A DNA stretch of 64,000 nucleotides from Gaiellasilicea sp963745775 (GTDB lineage Bacteria; Actinomycetota; Thermoleophilia; Gaiellales; Gaiellaceae): contig CAVUYY010000015.1 of the NCBI GenBank assembly GCA_963745775.1, forward strand, positions 62,001-126,000, in the 5' to 3' direction. A model generated the notes under the pieces. That model was not told the DNA's origin. It did not search any database and was given only the letters and a program-made list of their open reading frames with translations. Made by a program: the position numbers and the translations under genes. This document shows, piece by piece, positions 17,344 through 26,104 of this stretch. The stretch's first letter is position 1; each line of letters begins with the position of its first letter.

Positions 17344-17928
17344 AGCGACGTGCGAAACGCCCGGAACCAGCGGAGCCTCTCCTCCCAGGGCACCGCAGCG
17401 TTCGCCGGCGATGTCGAAGGCAGCACGAAGAGCCCCGTCGTCCCCAGCCTGCGCGACTGGCCGCCGAGCTCGGGCCGCTCCGCGAACGTGCCCCTGTAGG
17501 CCTCCTTGCCGACGAAGCCGATCGCCCGCGGGCCGGAGCTCGACCGCGATTCGCTCGAGCCGCTCGGCGGAGTCGGCGAAGTCGGCCCGCCGGAGGTCGC
17601 CCGAGCCCGGTGTCGTCCTCGACGCCGCGTTCGTGATCCCGTAGCCCAGCTCGAGGAGCTCGAGTTGTTCCGCCGGTTCGAGCTGCCGAGGCGTGAAGCC
17701 GGACGCATGCAGCAACCGCCAGAAGTCGTTGCGCGGATTGGCGAAGTGAGCGTGCGCCGCCGCGGAGGCGCGACCCGGGTTGATCCCGCAGAACACGGCG
17801 GTCAGGCCGGGCGCGAGGACGTCCGGGACTGCGGACTCAGGCTGCTTCGGGTTCTCGGGTGTCGAGTCGATCTTCGAACAATGCCCGGAGGAGCTCGCCC
17901 GAGACGACTGACTGATCCCGCAGGGCAT
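17340..17928 (-). CDS. mug: Mug-type G/U mismatch-specific DNA glycosylase, frameshifted
   Basis: The uracil-DNA glycosylase fold motifs FCGINPG and GITN (N-terminal half) and FVLPSTSPAN (C-terminal half) mark the MUG family, which removes uracil or thymine opposite G. The C-terminal part (VGKEAYRGTFAERPELGG onward) is in the neighbouring frame from about 17528, consistent with one extra base near a CCC run. The start is unclear: no ATG/GTG/TTG lies just before the conserved PDVLAPGL (17827), and ATG 17928 would overlap the 73-aa gene by 92 bases. It ends in GTGA overlap with the Nudix gene. Confidence 0.75.
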
Positions 17929-18058
17929 GCGAGTCGATCGTCTTCACCTCGACGGTGTCGCGGCCCCGCCACCCGTAACAGCGGGCGTAGCACTCGGCCT
18001 CGCTCAGCGTTCGTAGGCGCTGCACGACCCTCACCGTACGAAGCCGGCCGGACGACAT
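17837..18058 (-). CDS. Small uncharacterised protein (73 aa)
   Basis: A 73-residue basic-then-acidic protein with the segment SEAECYARCYGWRG containing two Cys, and no recognised domain. It starts 20 bases from the divergent class V aminotransferase gene and its stop lies within the N-terminal extension of the mug frame. It resembles short conserved actinobacterial proteins of unknown function, but I cannot name a family. It may be the first gene of a mug-Nudix transcript. Confidence 0.5.
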   Translation of the reverse strand: MSSGRLRTVRVVQRLRTLSEAECYARCYGWRGRDTVEVKTIDSHALRDQSVVSGELLRALFEDRLDTREPEAA

Positions 18059-18066
18059 CGAGACGA

Positions 18067-18072
18067 TAGGCT
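18067..18072 (+). promoter_or_regulatory. -10 box of a leaderless promoter for the class V aminotransferase operon
   Basis: TAGGCT is six nt before ATG 18079. It would drive the tightly overlapped four-gene plus-strand operon. Confidence 0.5.
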
Positions 18073-18078
18073 CGGCCC

Positions 18079-19242
18079 ATGAGCGCGGTGGCTTTCGACG
18101 TCGACGCAGTCAGGAAGCGAACGTCCGCTCTCGACCGGCAGCTTGCGTTCTTCGACGGGCCGGGTGGCACCCAGTGCCCGGACGAGGTGATCGACGCCAT
18201 CGCGCGCTACCTGCGCGAGGACAACGCGAACATCGGCGCTCCCTACGAGACGAGCGTGCACACCGTGGAGCTCGTCGAGCGTGCGCGCGTCGCGGCCGGC
18301 CGGTTCCTCAACTGCCACCCCGACGAGGTCGCGTTCGGGCCGACCATGACCTCGCTCAACTTCCTGCTCACGCGCTGTCTCGCCCGAACGCTCAACCGCG
18401 GCGACGAGGTACTCGTGACGAAGCTCGACCACGACGCGAACGTCTCTCCCTGGCTCGAGCTCGCGCACGACCTCGGGATCGTCGTTCGCTTCGTGGGCGT
18501 GCACGAGGATCTGACGCTCGACCTCGACGACCTCGAGCGCCAGCTCTCCGAGCGAACCCGCGTCGTCGCCTTTCCGGTCGCCTCGAACGCCGTCGGAACG
18601 GCGCCGGACGTCGGCCGGATCGTCGAGCTTGCGCACAGTGTCGGCGCGCTCGCCTGGGCCGACGCCGTCCACTACGGGCCGCACGGGCCGATCGACGTCT
18701 CCGGCTGGGACGTCGACGTCCTTCTCTGCTCGCCGTACAAATACTTCGGGCCGCACATGGGGCTTGCGTTCGGCAAGCGCGAGCTGCTCGAGTCGTGGCG
18801 GCCGTACAAGGTGCGGCCGGCCGCGAACGAGCCCGTCGGCCACCGCTTCGAGCACGGGACGCAGCAGCACGAGCTGCTCGCCGGCTTCGTCGCGGCGGTC
18901 GAGTACATCGAGTCGCTGGGCTGGGACGCGATCGTGGCGCACGAGCGCGAGCTGGGACGGCGCTTCCTCGAGGGACTCCCGGAGAAGGTCGATCTCTACG
19001 GGCTCCGGACGATGGACGGCCGCGTGCCCACCTTCTGCTTCAACGTGGCCGGACGCAGCGCCGAGGAGGTCGCGATCGAGCTCGCCGCGCGGGAGCTCGC
19101 CGTCTGGCACGGCGACTACTACGCCGTCGAGGTGATGCGCCACCTCGGGCTGGAAGGAACGGGAGCCGTTCGCGCGGGGTTCGTCCACTACAACACCGCC
19201 GCCGAGGTCGACCGGCTGCTGGCAGCGCTGGAAGAGCTGTGA
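18079..19242 (+). CDS. Class V aminotransferase, cysteine desulfurase-like
   Basis: A 387-residue PLP enzyme related to SufS/CsdA-like proteins. The PLP Lys sits in CSPYKYFGPH; AWADAVHYGPHG supplies the cofactor-binding Asp and His, and the protein begins with the characteristic FFDGPGGTQCP. The subfamily is usually annotated as cysteine desulfurase-like, with reaction unproven. No SufBCD or IscU gene is nearby, so an Fe-S assembly role is not supported. It overlaps the following epimerase gene by 4 bases (GTGA). Confidence 0.87.
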   Translation: MSAVAFDVDAVRKRTSALDRQLAFFDGPGGTQCPDEVIDAIARYLREDNANIGAPYETSVHTVELVERARVAAGRFLNCHPDEVAFGPTMTSLNFLLTRCLARTLNRGDEVLVTKLDHDANVSPWLELAHDLGIVVRFVGVHEDLTLDLDDLERQLSERTRVVAFPVASNAVGTAPDVGRIVELAHSVGALAWADAVHYGPHGPIDVSGWDVDVLLCSPYKYFGPHMGLAFGKRELLESWRPYKVRPAANEPVGHRFEHGTQQHELLAGFVAAVEYIESLGWDAIVAHERELGRRFLEGLPEKVDLYGLRTMDGRVPTFCFNVAGRSAEEVAIELAARELAVWHGDYYAVEVMRHLGLEGTGAVRAGFVHYNTAAEVDRLLAALEEL

Positions 19243-20178
19243 AGGTTCTCGTCCTCGGCGGCACGCGCTTCCTCGGGCGCGCACTCGTCGAGACGTCGCT
19301 GGCACGCGGGCACGAGGTGACGCTCTTCAACCGCGGCGAGACGAACGCCGAGCTCTTCCCGGAAGCCGAGAAGCTGCGCGGCGACCGGACCGACGATCTC
19401 AGCGGCGCTCGACGGGCGCACCTGGGACGCGGTTCTCGACCCCTCCGGCTACGTGCCGCACGTCGTTCGCCAGTCGGCGGAGGCGCTGCGCAATTCGGGC
19501 CGCTACGTCTTCATCTCGACCATCTCGGTCTACCCGGACTTCGACGAGGCTCGAGCCGAAGGCGATCCAACCGCCGAGCTCGGCGACGCGCCGGCGGACG
19601 AGCTGGCCTCCGACTACTCGAACTACGGCGCGCTGAAGGCGCTCTGCGAGGCCGAGGTGGAGCGGGTCTTCGGCGAGCGCAGCCTGATCGTCCGCCCCGG
19701 CCTCATCGTCGGCCCGCACGATCCGACCGGCCGCTTCACCTACTGGCCCCACCGGCTCGCGCGGGGCGGCGAGCTCCTCGCCCCGGGCCCGCCCGAGCGG
19801 TTGACGCAGTTCATCGATGTCCGCGACCTCGCGGAGTGGACGATCGACGCGGTCGAGCGGGATCTCGGCGGTCTGTTCAACGCGACGAACGAAGGGACGC
19901 CGTGGGGGGAGCTGCTCGCCGGCGCGGACGTGACCTGGGTGCCAGACCAGTTCCTCCAGGAGCACGAGGTCGGCGAGTGGATGGAGCTGCCGCTCTGGAT
20001 CGCCGGAGTCGGGATGAGAACGGACGTGAGCCGAGCCGTCGCCGCGGGCCTGCGCTTCCGGCCCGTCGAGGAGACGATCGCCGGCGCCGCCGACGCTCCC
20101 GCGGTCGAGGGCGTCGGCCTGACGCCCGAGCGGGAGGCACAGCTCCTCGCCGCCTGGCGGGGGCGGGCGGCCGCGTGA
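19239..20178 (+). CDS. NAD-dependent epimerase/dehydratase (extended SDR), frameshifted
   Basis: The N-terminus has the Rossmann motif GGTRFLG and FNRG; the later part has the YSNYGALK active site and RPGLIVGPHDPTGRFTYWP. The two parts are in adjacent frames: up to about 19400 in the frame of GTG 19239, then from LDGRTWDAVLDPSGYVP onward shifted by one base, consistent with one extra base near 19402. With the shift repaired the protein is about 312 residues. Both ends overlap neighbours by GTGA junctions, which argues the gene is functional and the shift is an error. Confidence 0.75.
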
Positions 20179-21281
20179 GGATCAAGGCCGCCGTCCTGGA
20201 GGAGTTCGGGGCACCGCTCTCGATTCAGGAGCTCGAGCTGGCCGAGCCGAAGGCCGGCGAGGTGCTCGTCCGGCTCGTCGCCTGCGGCGTCTGCCACACC
20301 GATCTCTACACGGCTTCGGGCGCCGATCCCTCCGGCTACGCGCCGACCGTGCTCGGGCACGAGGGCGCCGGCGTCGTCGAACGGGTGGGCGAGGGCGTCA
20401 CCTCGCTGCGAGAAGGCGATCACGTCGTCACGCTCTTCGCGCCGCAGTGCGGCGAATGCGTCCATTGCGCGACGCCGCGGATCAGCCTCTGCCTGGCGAT
20501 TCGCGAGCAGCAGAACCAGGGGTTCCTGCCGGACGGGACGGCGAGGCTCTCGCGGGAAGGCGAGCCGATCCGCCACTTCATGGGCACCTCCACCTTCGCC
20601 GAGTACACGGTGATGCCGGAGATCGCGCTCGCGAAGGTGAATCCGGAAGCACCGCTCGAGGGGGCGGCGCTCTTCGCGTGCGGGCTCTCCACCGGTCTCG
20701 GAGCGGCCCTGAACACGGCGGACGTGAAGCCCGGCTCGACCTGCGTCGTCTTCGGCGCGGGCCTGGTCGGCCTCGGCGCCGTGATCGGCTGCCGCCTGGC
20801 GGGCGCCGAGCGGATCGTCTGCGTCGACCTCTCCGAGGAGCGGCTCGCGCTTGCGACGGCGCATGGCGCCACCGAGACGATGGTCGGCGGCGCGGACACG
20901 GTCGAGCGGATCGTCGAGTCGACGGGCGGCTTCGGCGCCGACTACACGTTCGAGGCGACCGGCAACGTCGGCGTGATGCGCCAGGCGGTCGAGTCGGCGC
21001 GGATGGGCTGGGGCCTCTGCACGGTCGCCGGCGTCGCCGGCAAGGGCGAGACGCTCGACGTCGTCCCGCGGTTCCTGATCACGGGGCGCCGGATCGCGGG
21101 CTCGTCCTTCGGCGGCGTCAAGGGGCGCGACCAGGTGCCGCAGCTCGTGGAGCGCTGGCTCGGCGGCGAGATCGACGTCGAGTCGTTCCTCTCGCACCGC
21201 CTCACGCTCGACGAGGTCAACCGCGGCTTCGAGCTGATGGAAGCGCAGGACGGGATCAGGAGCGTGATCTCCTTCTCGTGA
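20175..21281 (+). CDS. Zinc-dependent alcohol dehydrogenase, class III-like
   Basis: A 368-residue MDR-family dehydrogenase. Catalytic zinc ligands are seen in CGVCHTD and GHEGAG; the structural zinc lobe is CGECVHC then ISLC (C-x2-C-x2-C-x7-C). FGAGLVGLGA is the NAD-binding motif. Similarity is to S-(hydroxymethyl)thiol dehydrogenases such as the mycothiol-dependent formaldehyde enzyme. The next gene is an MBL hydrolase, a pairing often found with the mycothiol-dependent enzyme, so thiol-linked aldehyde detoxification is a reasonable inference. It is joined to both neighbours by GTGA overlaps. Confidence 0.87.
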   Translation: MRIKAAVLEEFGAPLSIQELELAEPKAGEVLVRLVACGVCHTDLYTASGADPSGYAPTVLGHEGAGVVERVGEGVTSLREGDHVVTLFAPQCGECVHCATPRISLCLAIREQQNQGFLPDGTARLSREGEPIRHFMGTSTFAEYTVMPEIALAKVNPEAPLEGAALFACGLSTGLGAALNTADVKPGSTCVVFGAGLVGLGAVIGCRLAGAERIVCVDLSEERLALATAHGATETMVGGADTVERIVESTGGFGADYTFEATGNVGVMRQAVESARMGWGLCTVAGVAGKGETLDVVPRFLITGRRIAGSSFGGVKGRDQVPQLVERWLGGEIDVESFLSHRLTLDEVNRGFELMEAQDGIRSVISFS

Positions 21282-22015
21282 TCCTCGAGCGAGCCGAGCA
21301 TCCGCAGTGGACGTCGAACGCCTATCTGGTCGGGGACGAGGACGGCGGCCACGGCGTGCTCGTCGACTCGAACGGCGTCGAGGAGCCGCTGCTCCAGCAG
21401 ATCGAGTCGCGCGAGCTGACGATCACCCATGTGCTCGTGACGCACCACCACATGGATCACGTGGTCGACGTGGGCGGCCTCGGGAAGCGCTTCGGCGTCC
21501 CGGTCGCCGGCAGTGCGCTGACGGCGGAGGCGGGAGTGCGGCTGGACGAGACGTTCGCCGACGGCGACGTCCTCCGTTCGGGTGGGCTCGAGATCGAGGT
21601 ACTGGCGACTCCGGGCCACTGCCTCGATCACCACGCGCTGCTCGTGAACGGCACCGATTGCCTCACCGCCGACTGCCTCTTCAAGGGCACGGTCGGCGGC
21701 ACCGGCGGCGGCGGGCCGAACGGCTACGCCGACCAGATCCACTCGATCATGGAGCGGCTGATGTCGCTCCCGCCCGAGACGCGGATCCATCCAGGCCACA
21801 CGCTCCCTTCCACGGTCGGCGCCGAATGGGAGCAGAACCCGTTCATCCGGATCTGGCGCGGCCTCGATCCGGAGGGTGCTGAGCCGTGCCGCGTTCGCGG
21901 CGAGGAGGCGACGCTGATCCTCTTCGGCCCGGACTACGACGGGACGCACAAGGCCTGGGTGCGCTATCCCGACGGCCGCGACGCGATCGTCGGCGGCAGT
22001 CAGATCGAGCGCTAG
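21278..22015 (+). CDS. MBL-fold metallohydrolase (glyoxalase II-like)
   Basis: A 245-residue metallo-beta-lactamase-fold hydrolase. The metal site is THHHMDH (HxHxDH), with TPGHCLDHHALL and HPGHTLPST supplying later ligands. It resembles the MBL proteins that accompany S-(hydroxymethyl)mycothiol dehydrogenase, which may hydrolyse a thioester product. The GTG start overlaps the dehydrogenase stop, so it is the last gene of the 18.1-22.0 kb operon. It converges with the SIS gene 6 bases downstream. Confidence 0.85.
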   Translation: MILERAEHPQWTSNAYLVGDEDGGHGVLVDSNGVEEPLLQQIESRELTITHVLVTHHHMDHVVDVGGLGKRFGVPVAGSALTAEAGVRLDETFADGDVLRSGGLEIEVLATPGHCLDHHALLVNGTDCLTADCLFKGTVGGTGGGGPNGYADQIHSIMERLMSLPPETRIHPGHTLPSTVGAEWEQNPFIRIWRGLDPEGAEPCRVRGEEATLILFGPDYDGTHKAWVRYPDGRDAIVGGSQIER

Positions 22016-22021
22016 CGCCGC

Positions 22022-22897
22022 TCAGGCGTGCGCGGCGGCCGCGCGCTTCCAGCGCTCGTCGTCGCGGCGGATCAGATCCGGATCGACGCCGCGCGCCTCG
22101 GCGAGGTCGAGCGTCAGGAGGTGGAACCGGACGATGTCCACGGCCGGATGCTCGGTCGGGACGAGCTCGACGTCGCAGCCGAGAACCTCGAGCGCGGCGA
22201 CCGCGTCGTGCGCGCGCTCGGCCGCCCGGCCCTCGCCTTCGAGTACGAAGCAACGGACCGTCTCGTCCACGGCTGAGAGCGGCCCGTGGAGCAACTGCTC
22301 CGTCTCCCACGCCTCCGCGGCGAGAAACACCCCTTCGCGCAGCTTCAGCGCCGCTTCCTGCGCGGTCGGCCAATCACGCCCTGCGCCGGCGACCACGAAG
22401 CGCTCGTGCGTCGAGACCGGGAAACGCTCGCCGGCGAGCACGTCCGCGACCCGATCCGGCAGCTTCGAGATGTCGTCGCCGCGCAGCGCCGCGAGCGCTG
22501 CGACCGCGCACGTATAGCTCGCCGTGTGACACAGGCTCTGCTCGACCTCGGGCGTGCAGACGACGACTTCCTCGCAGAGCTCGGCGAGCGGCCCGTCGGC
22601 CTTGCCCGTGACGAGCCACTTCGGGCCCGAGAAGGCTCGCGCAGCCTCCAGCGTCAGCTTCGTTGCCCCCTCGTGGCTGACGAGCACGAGTAGGTCCGCC
22701 TCCGGCGGCTGCAGAACCGCCTCGAGCGACTGCAGCGAGATGCCTCCCGTCTGAGCAGCGTGATACGACGTGCCCGCACCGACGTGGACGACGCGCCCTG
22801 CGGGAAACCGACGCCCGGTCGGCACCCGCGCGAGCCACTCCGGCTGCGCAGCGACCGCCTCCCGCATCTTTTCCCCTGGCACATTCTCCTCGGGCAC
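22022..22897 (-). CDS. SIS-domain sugar isomerase-like protein
   Basis: A 291-residue protein made of two SIS phosphosugar-binding domains, as in the isomerase half of glucosamine-6-phosphate synthase. VVHVGAGTSYHAA and VSHEGAT mark the first, and VVAGAGRDWPTAQEAALKLREG the second, including the conserved EAALK. No glutaminase domain is present, so it would act on ammonia or as a deaminase/sensor. GTG 22897 follows TATAGA (22905-22910) by 7 nt. It is divergent from the M16 protease gene. Confidence 0.8.
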   Translation of the reverse strand: MPEENVPGEKMREAVAAQPEWLARVPTGRRFPAGRVVHVGAGTSYHAAQTGGISLQSLEAVLQPPEADLLVLVSHEGATKLTLEAARAFSGPKWLVTGKADGPLAELCEEVVVCTPEVEQSLCHTASYTCAVAALAALRGDDISKLPDRVADVLAGERFPVSTHERFVVAGAGRDWPTAQEAALKLREGVFLAAEAWETEQLLHGPLSAVDETVRCFVLEGEGRAAERAHDAVAALEVLGCDVELVPTEHPAVDIVRFHLLTLDLAEARGVDPDLIRRDDERWKRAAAAHA

Positions 22898-22923
22898 GGG
22901 TGCCTCTATAGCATGGCCGGGTC

Positions 22924-24186
22924 ATGGGAGTTTTCGAGCGGCACCAGCTATCGAACGGCCTCCGCGTGCTCACCGCGCCGATGCCGCAGGCGCAATCGGT
23001 CTCCTGCCTCGTGATGCTGGCTGCGGGCTCCCGCTACGAGACGCCCGAGACGAACGGGATCGCGCATTTCGCCGAGCACATGTTCTTCAAGGGCACCGAC
23101 GCGCGTCCGACCGCCCGCGACATCGCCGGCGAGATCGACGCTATCGGGGGCGAGTTCAACGCGTTCACCGGCAAGGAGTACACCGGCTACTACGTCCGCT
23201 GCGCCGCCGAGACGCGCGACACGGCGCTCGACGTCCTCGTCGACATGCTCCGGCGCTCGAAGTTCGACAAGGACGAGATCGAGCGCGAGAAGGGCGTGAT
23301 CGTCGAGGAGATGAACATGTACTTCGACACGCCGCGCGACTTCATCGGCGGCGTCTACGACGAGCTCCTCTACGGCGACCAGCCGCTCGGCTGGGACATC
23401 ATCGGGCGCAAGGAGACCGTGCGCGAGGCGACGCGCGAGACATTCCTCGAGTACGTCGACACCTGGTACCGGCCAGACCGGATGGTCGTCGGAGTCGGCG
23501 GCCGGATCGGGGACGGGCTCGACGCCAAGCTCGAGGAGCTGCTCGGCAGCCTGGAGCCGCGCGAGACCGGCTCGCCGGCGCCGTTCGCGATGCCGCAGAA
23601 CGGCGGCCACGTCCGCGTGCACACCAAGGAGTCGGATCAGGCCCATCTCGTCCTCGGCGTCCGCAGCAGGCCGCTCACCGACCCCGACCGCTACGTGCTC
23701 CAGCTCCTCTCGACGGTGCTCGGCGGCGGCATGTCCTCGCGCCTCTTCACCGAGGTGCGCGAGCGCCGCGGTCTCGCCTACTACGTCTTCGGCACGAACC
23801 ACGCCTACACGGACACGGGCTCCCTCTACGCGCAGTCCGGGGTCGACATCAACCGGATCGACGACGCCGTGACGACGATCGTCGAGCAGTTCCGGCTGCT
23901 CGCGTCGGAGTCCGTTCCGGCGGACGAGCTCGAGAAAGCGCGCAACTTCGCGAAAGGCCGCTTCGTGCTCCAGCTCGAGAGCCCCCACGGCACGATCATG
24001 TTCGGGCTCCGGCGCGAGGTGCTCGAAGGCGGGGCGACCGAGCCGCAGGCTGTGCTGGACGCGCTCGACGCGGTGACAGCCGAGGACATCCAGCGCGTTG
24101 CGCAAGAGATCCTCGACACCGGCTTCCACCTCGCCGTGATCGGCCCGTTCGACGACGCAGAGCGGTTCGAAAAGCTCGTCGTCTAG
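22924..24186 (+). CDS. M16 family zinc peptidase (processing peptidase-like)
   Basis: A 420-residue insulinase-family protease with the inverted zinc motif HFAEH (His48, Glu51, His52) in AHFAEHMFFKG and the downstream EREKGVIVEEM helix that contributes the third ligand. The C-terminal half is the usual inactive M16 domain with SSRLFTEVRERRGLAYYV. Bacterial single-chain members near the mitochondrial beta-MPP type are of this length and often act on small peptides. It begins at ATG 22924 and ends 5 bases before the next gene. Confidence 0.9.
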   Translation: MGVFERHQLSNGLRVLTAPMPQAQSVSCLVMLAAGSRYETPETNGIAHFAEHMFFKGTDARPTARDIAGEIDAIGGEFNAFTGKEYTGYYVRCAAETRDTALDVLVDMLRRSKFDKDEIEREKGVIVEEMNMYFDTPRDFIGGVYDELLYGDQPLGWDIIGRKETVREATRETFLEYVDTWYRPDRMVVGVGGRIGDGLDAKLEELLGSLEPRETGSPAPFAMPQNGGHVRVHTKESDQAHLVLGVRSRPLTDPDRYVLQLLSTVLGGGMSSRLFTEVRERRGLAYYVFGTNHAYTDTGSLYAQSGVDINRIDDAVTTIVEQFRLLASESVPADELEKARNFAKGRFVLQLESPHGTIMFGLRREVLEGGATEPQAVLDALDAVTAEDIQRVAQEILDTGFHLAVIGPFDDAERFEKLVV

Positions 24187-24191
24187 ACGGG

Positions 24192-24817
24192 GTGACTCCC
24201 GAGCTTCGTGACGTCGCTCCCGGTCTCTGGATCTGGCGGCTCGAGCATCCCGATTGGGCGCCGCACGTCGGCTGGCCGCCGGGCGTCACCTCGACGTGCG
24301 TCGCCTCCGGCGGCGAGGTCGTGCTCATCGACCCTCTCGCTCCACCCGCTGACGCGACCGAGATCTGGGCTCGGCTCGACGCGTCTCCGCCGACCGTCGT
24401 CGTCATCCTCAAGCCCGATCACATCCGCGACATCGATCTCTTCGTCGAGCGCTACGGCGCGCGCGCATTCGGCCCCTACCTCGTGTGGCGCGACAACATT
24501 CCGGAGACGGAGCTCGAGGGGATCGAGCCTGGCCCGAGCTGCCCGGCGGCCTCGTCGCCCTCTACGACGGGCGTGGCCGCAACGAGACGCCGGTCTGGCT
24601 GCCCGAGCAGCGCGCCCTCGTCTTCGCCGATGCGCTGACGGAACGGGACGGGAAGCTGCTGGTCTGGGGGACGCCCTGGCACGAGGAGCGGACGCTGCCG
24701 GCGTTACGCGACCTGCTCGAGCTGCCGTTCGAGCACGTGATCGTCTCGCACGGGGAGCCGGTGCACGACCGGGCCGCGTACGAACGGGCGCTCGAGCTGC
24801 CACCCTGGAGCGACTAG
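24192..24817 (+). CDS. Degenerate MBL-fold-like protein, frameshifted
   Basis: The protein begins VTPELRDVAPGLWIWRLEHP and continues to about 24530, then LPGGLVALYDGRGRNETPVWLPEQ and LVWGTPWHEERTLPALRDLL follow in another frame, consistent with one missing base near 24530. The layout (lead strand, VVLIDPLAPP, late PEQRALVFADAL) resembles MBL proteins, but the usual HxHxDH site reads LKPDHIRD, so metal binding is doubtful. The stop shares bases with the stop of the convergent M15 gene. Confidence 0.65.
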
Positions 24818-25434
24818 CGACCCGTCGTCGAGAAGTGCTGGTAGTCGCCGAAGGAGGCGCCCCACTTCCACCCGACCGAGGCGAACGCGCGCACGAGCGC
24901 GCCGTTCCGCACCGCCATCCCCTTCCGGTAGCGGCTCCGGTCGAGGAACGCGCGCCCGGCGGACGGCGAGACGCGCGCACCCTGGACGTACGGGTTCTCG
25001 ACCGGATTGACGTCGATCGCCTCGCCGTAGGCGTGGAGCGACCAGCGGGACGTGCCGCCGACGAAGCGGCAGTTGAACCCCGACGTGTTGTCGGCGGCCA
25101 TCGAGGCGTCGTCGCTGCCGCGGTACGCCGAGACCGGTTGCACCCGCCTGAGTGGAAATCGCTCGCTCCAGAGGATCCTGAAGACGGCGAGCACGTCAGG
25201 CGCCACCCGACTCGCGACGACGATCCGGCCAACACGCGGACGCCCGTCGAAGCCCCAGTACGAGACGCGAACGGTGCGCAGCTTGGCTGGCGGAACGGGG
25301 CACCCGGCACGATAGGAGTGGCGCAGGTCGTCCCAGCGAACGGGCTCGATCGTCCCAGCGAACGGCGTGGAAGCGGCTTGTGTCGTAGCAACACAAAGTC
25401 CCAGCACGAGTGCAAGGAGGGCGGCGATCCGCAC
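24814..25434 (-). CDS. M15 family D-Ala-D-Ala carboxypeptidase-like exported protein
   Basis: A 206-residue protein with a signal peptide (IAALLALVLGLCVATTQAAS) and an M15-type zinc peptidase domain. The ligand motif SLHAYGEAID (His and Asp) and the late DYQHFS (His) are present. It should trim peptidoglycan stem peptides outside the cell. Start GTG 25434 lies only 22 bases from the divergent L,D-transpeptidase start, and a shared -10 region fits leaderless expression of both. The signal peptide is partly encoded by palindromic element copy 3. Confidence 0.8.
   Translation of the reverse strand: MRIAALLALVLGLCVATTQAASTPFAGTIEPVRWDDLRHSYRAGCPVPPAKLRTVRVSYWGFDGRPRVGRIVVASRVAPDVLAVFRILWSERFPLRRVQPVSAYRGSDDASMAADNTSGFNCRFVGGTSRWSLHAYGEAIDVNPVENPYVQGARVSPSAGRAFLDRSRYRKGMAVRNGALVRAFASVGWKWGASFGDYQHFSTTGR
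25379..25400 (+). repeat. 22-bp palindromic element, copy 3 (in a signal-peptide region)
   Basis: TGTGTCG-TAG-CAACACA followed by AAGTC. On the minus strand it encodes residues LCVATTQ of the M15 protein signal peptide. One arm base differs from the best copy. Confidence 0.6.
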
Positions 25435-25440
25435 GAACGG

Positions 25441-25450
25441 AGCGTACTCT
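25441..25450. promoter_or_regulatory. Overlapping divergent -10 boxes, leaderless in both directions
   Basis: Plus-strand TACTCT (25445-25450) is six nt before GTG 25457. Minus-strand TACGCT (25441-25446) is six nt before GTG 25434. The two boxes share the central TA. One position would drive either the M15 peptidase or the L,D-transpeptidase, not both at once. Confidence 0.5.
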
Positions 25451-25456
25451 GGCCTC

Positions 25457-26104
25457 GTGCTCGTCTCGTTCCTCGCAGCGGCGGCGATGGCGGCCTGTCC
25501 GGCGAACATCGCGAACGCCGTGGACACGCCGGCGAGCGCGCAACAGCTCGTCACCGTCGAGGCGAAGGTCGCGCGGACGACGTACGCGTCGCTCCGAACC
25601 TGGCGTCGCGTCGACGGCTGCTGGGTCGCAGCCGGCGGCCCGTACGGCGCGAGGCTCGGCAAGAACGGCCTCTCGGCGAACCGGCGCGAAGGCGACGGCA
25701 CGACCCCGATCGGCACCTTCCCGATCGGCCGGACGATGTACGGAAACGCGCCGGATCCCGGCGTCCGCTTCGCCTACCGGCGCCTGCGCTGCGGCGACTG
25801 GTGGAACGAGGATCCGCGCTCGCCGACCTACAACACCTTCCAGCACGTCGCGTGCGGGACAAGACCGCCGTTCGCGGGCGACAGCGAGGGGATGTGGGAG
25901 CAGCCGCGCGCCTACCCGTTTCTCGCCGTGATCGAGTTCAACATGCGACCCGTCGTTCCCGGTCGCGGCTCGGGGATCTTCCTCCACGCGCAGACCGGCG
26001 GCCCGACGATCGGGTGCGTCAGCCTCCGCCGCGACCAGCTCGCATCGGTGCTCCGCTGGCTCCGGCCCGCGGCGAAGCCCGCGATCTGGATCGGAGTCAG
26101 GTAG
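25457..26104 (+). CDS. L,D-transpeptidase catalytic (YkuD) family, exported
   Basis: About 215 residues with an N-terminal hydrophobic signal (VLVSFLAAAAMAA). The active-site region reads IFLHAQTGGPTIGCVSLRRDQL, with the nucleophilic Cys in the IGCVSL context and an upstream His, matching the YkuD fold that makes 3-3 peptidoglycan cross-links or attaches proteins. The preceding TPIGTFPIG strand is typical. It is divergent from the M15 peptidase, so the pair may remodel the same wall peptides. Its end overlaps the convergent TPR-like gene by 8 bases. Confidence 0.82.
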   Translation: MLVSFLAAAAMAACPANIANAVDTPASAQQLVTVEAKVARTTYASLRTWRRVDGCWVAAGGPYGARLGKNGLSANRREGDGTTPIGTFPIGRTMYGNAPDPGVRFAYRRLRCGDWWNEDPRSPTYNTFQHVACGTRPPFAGDSEGMWEQPRAYPFLAVIEFNMRPVVPGRGSGIFLHAQTGGPTIGCVSLRRDQLASVLRWLRPAAKPAIWIGVR

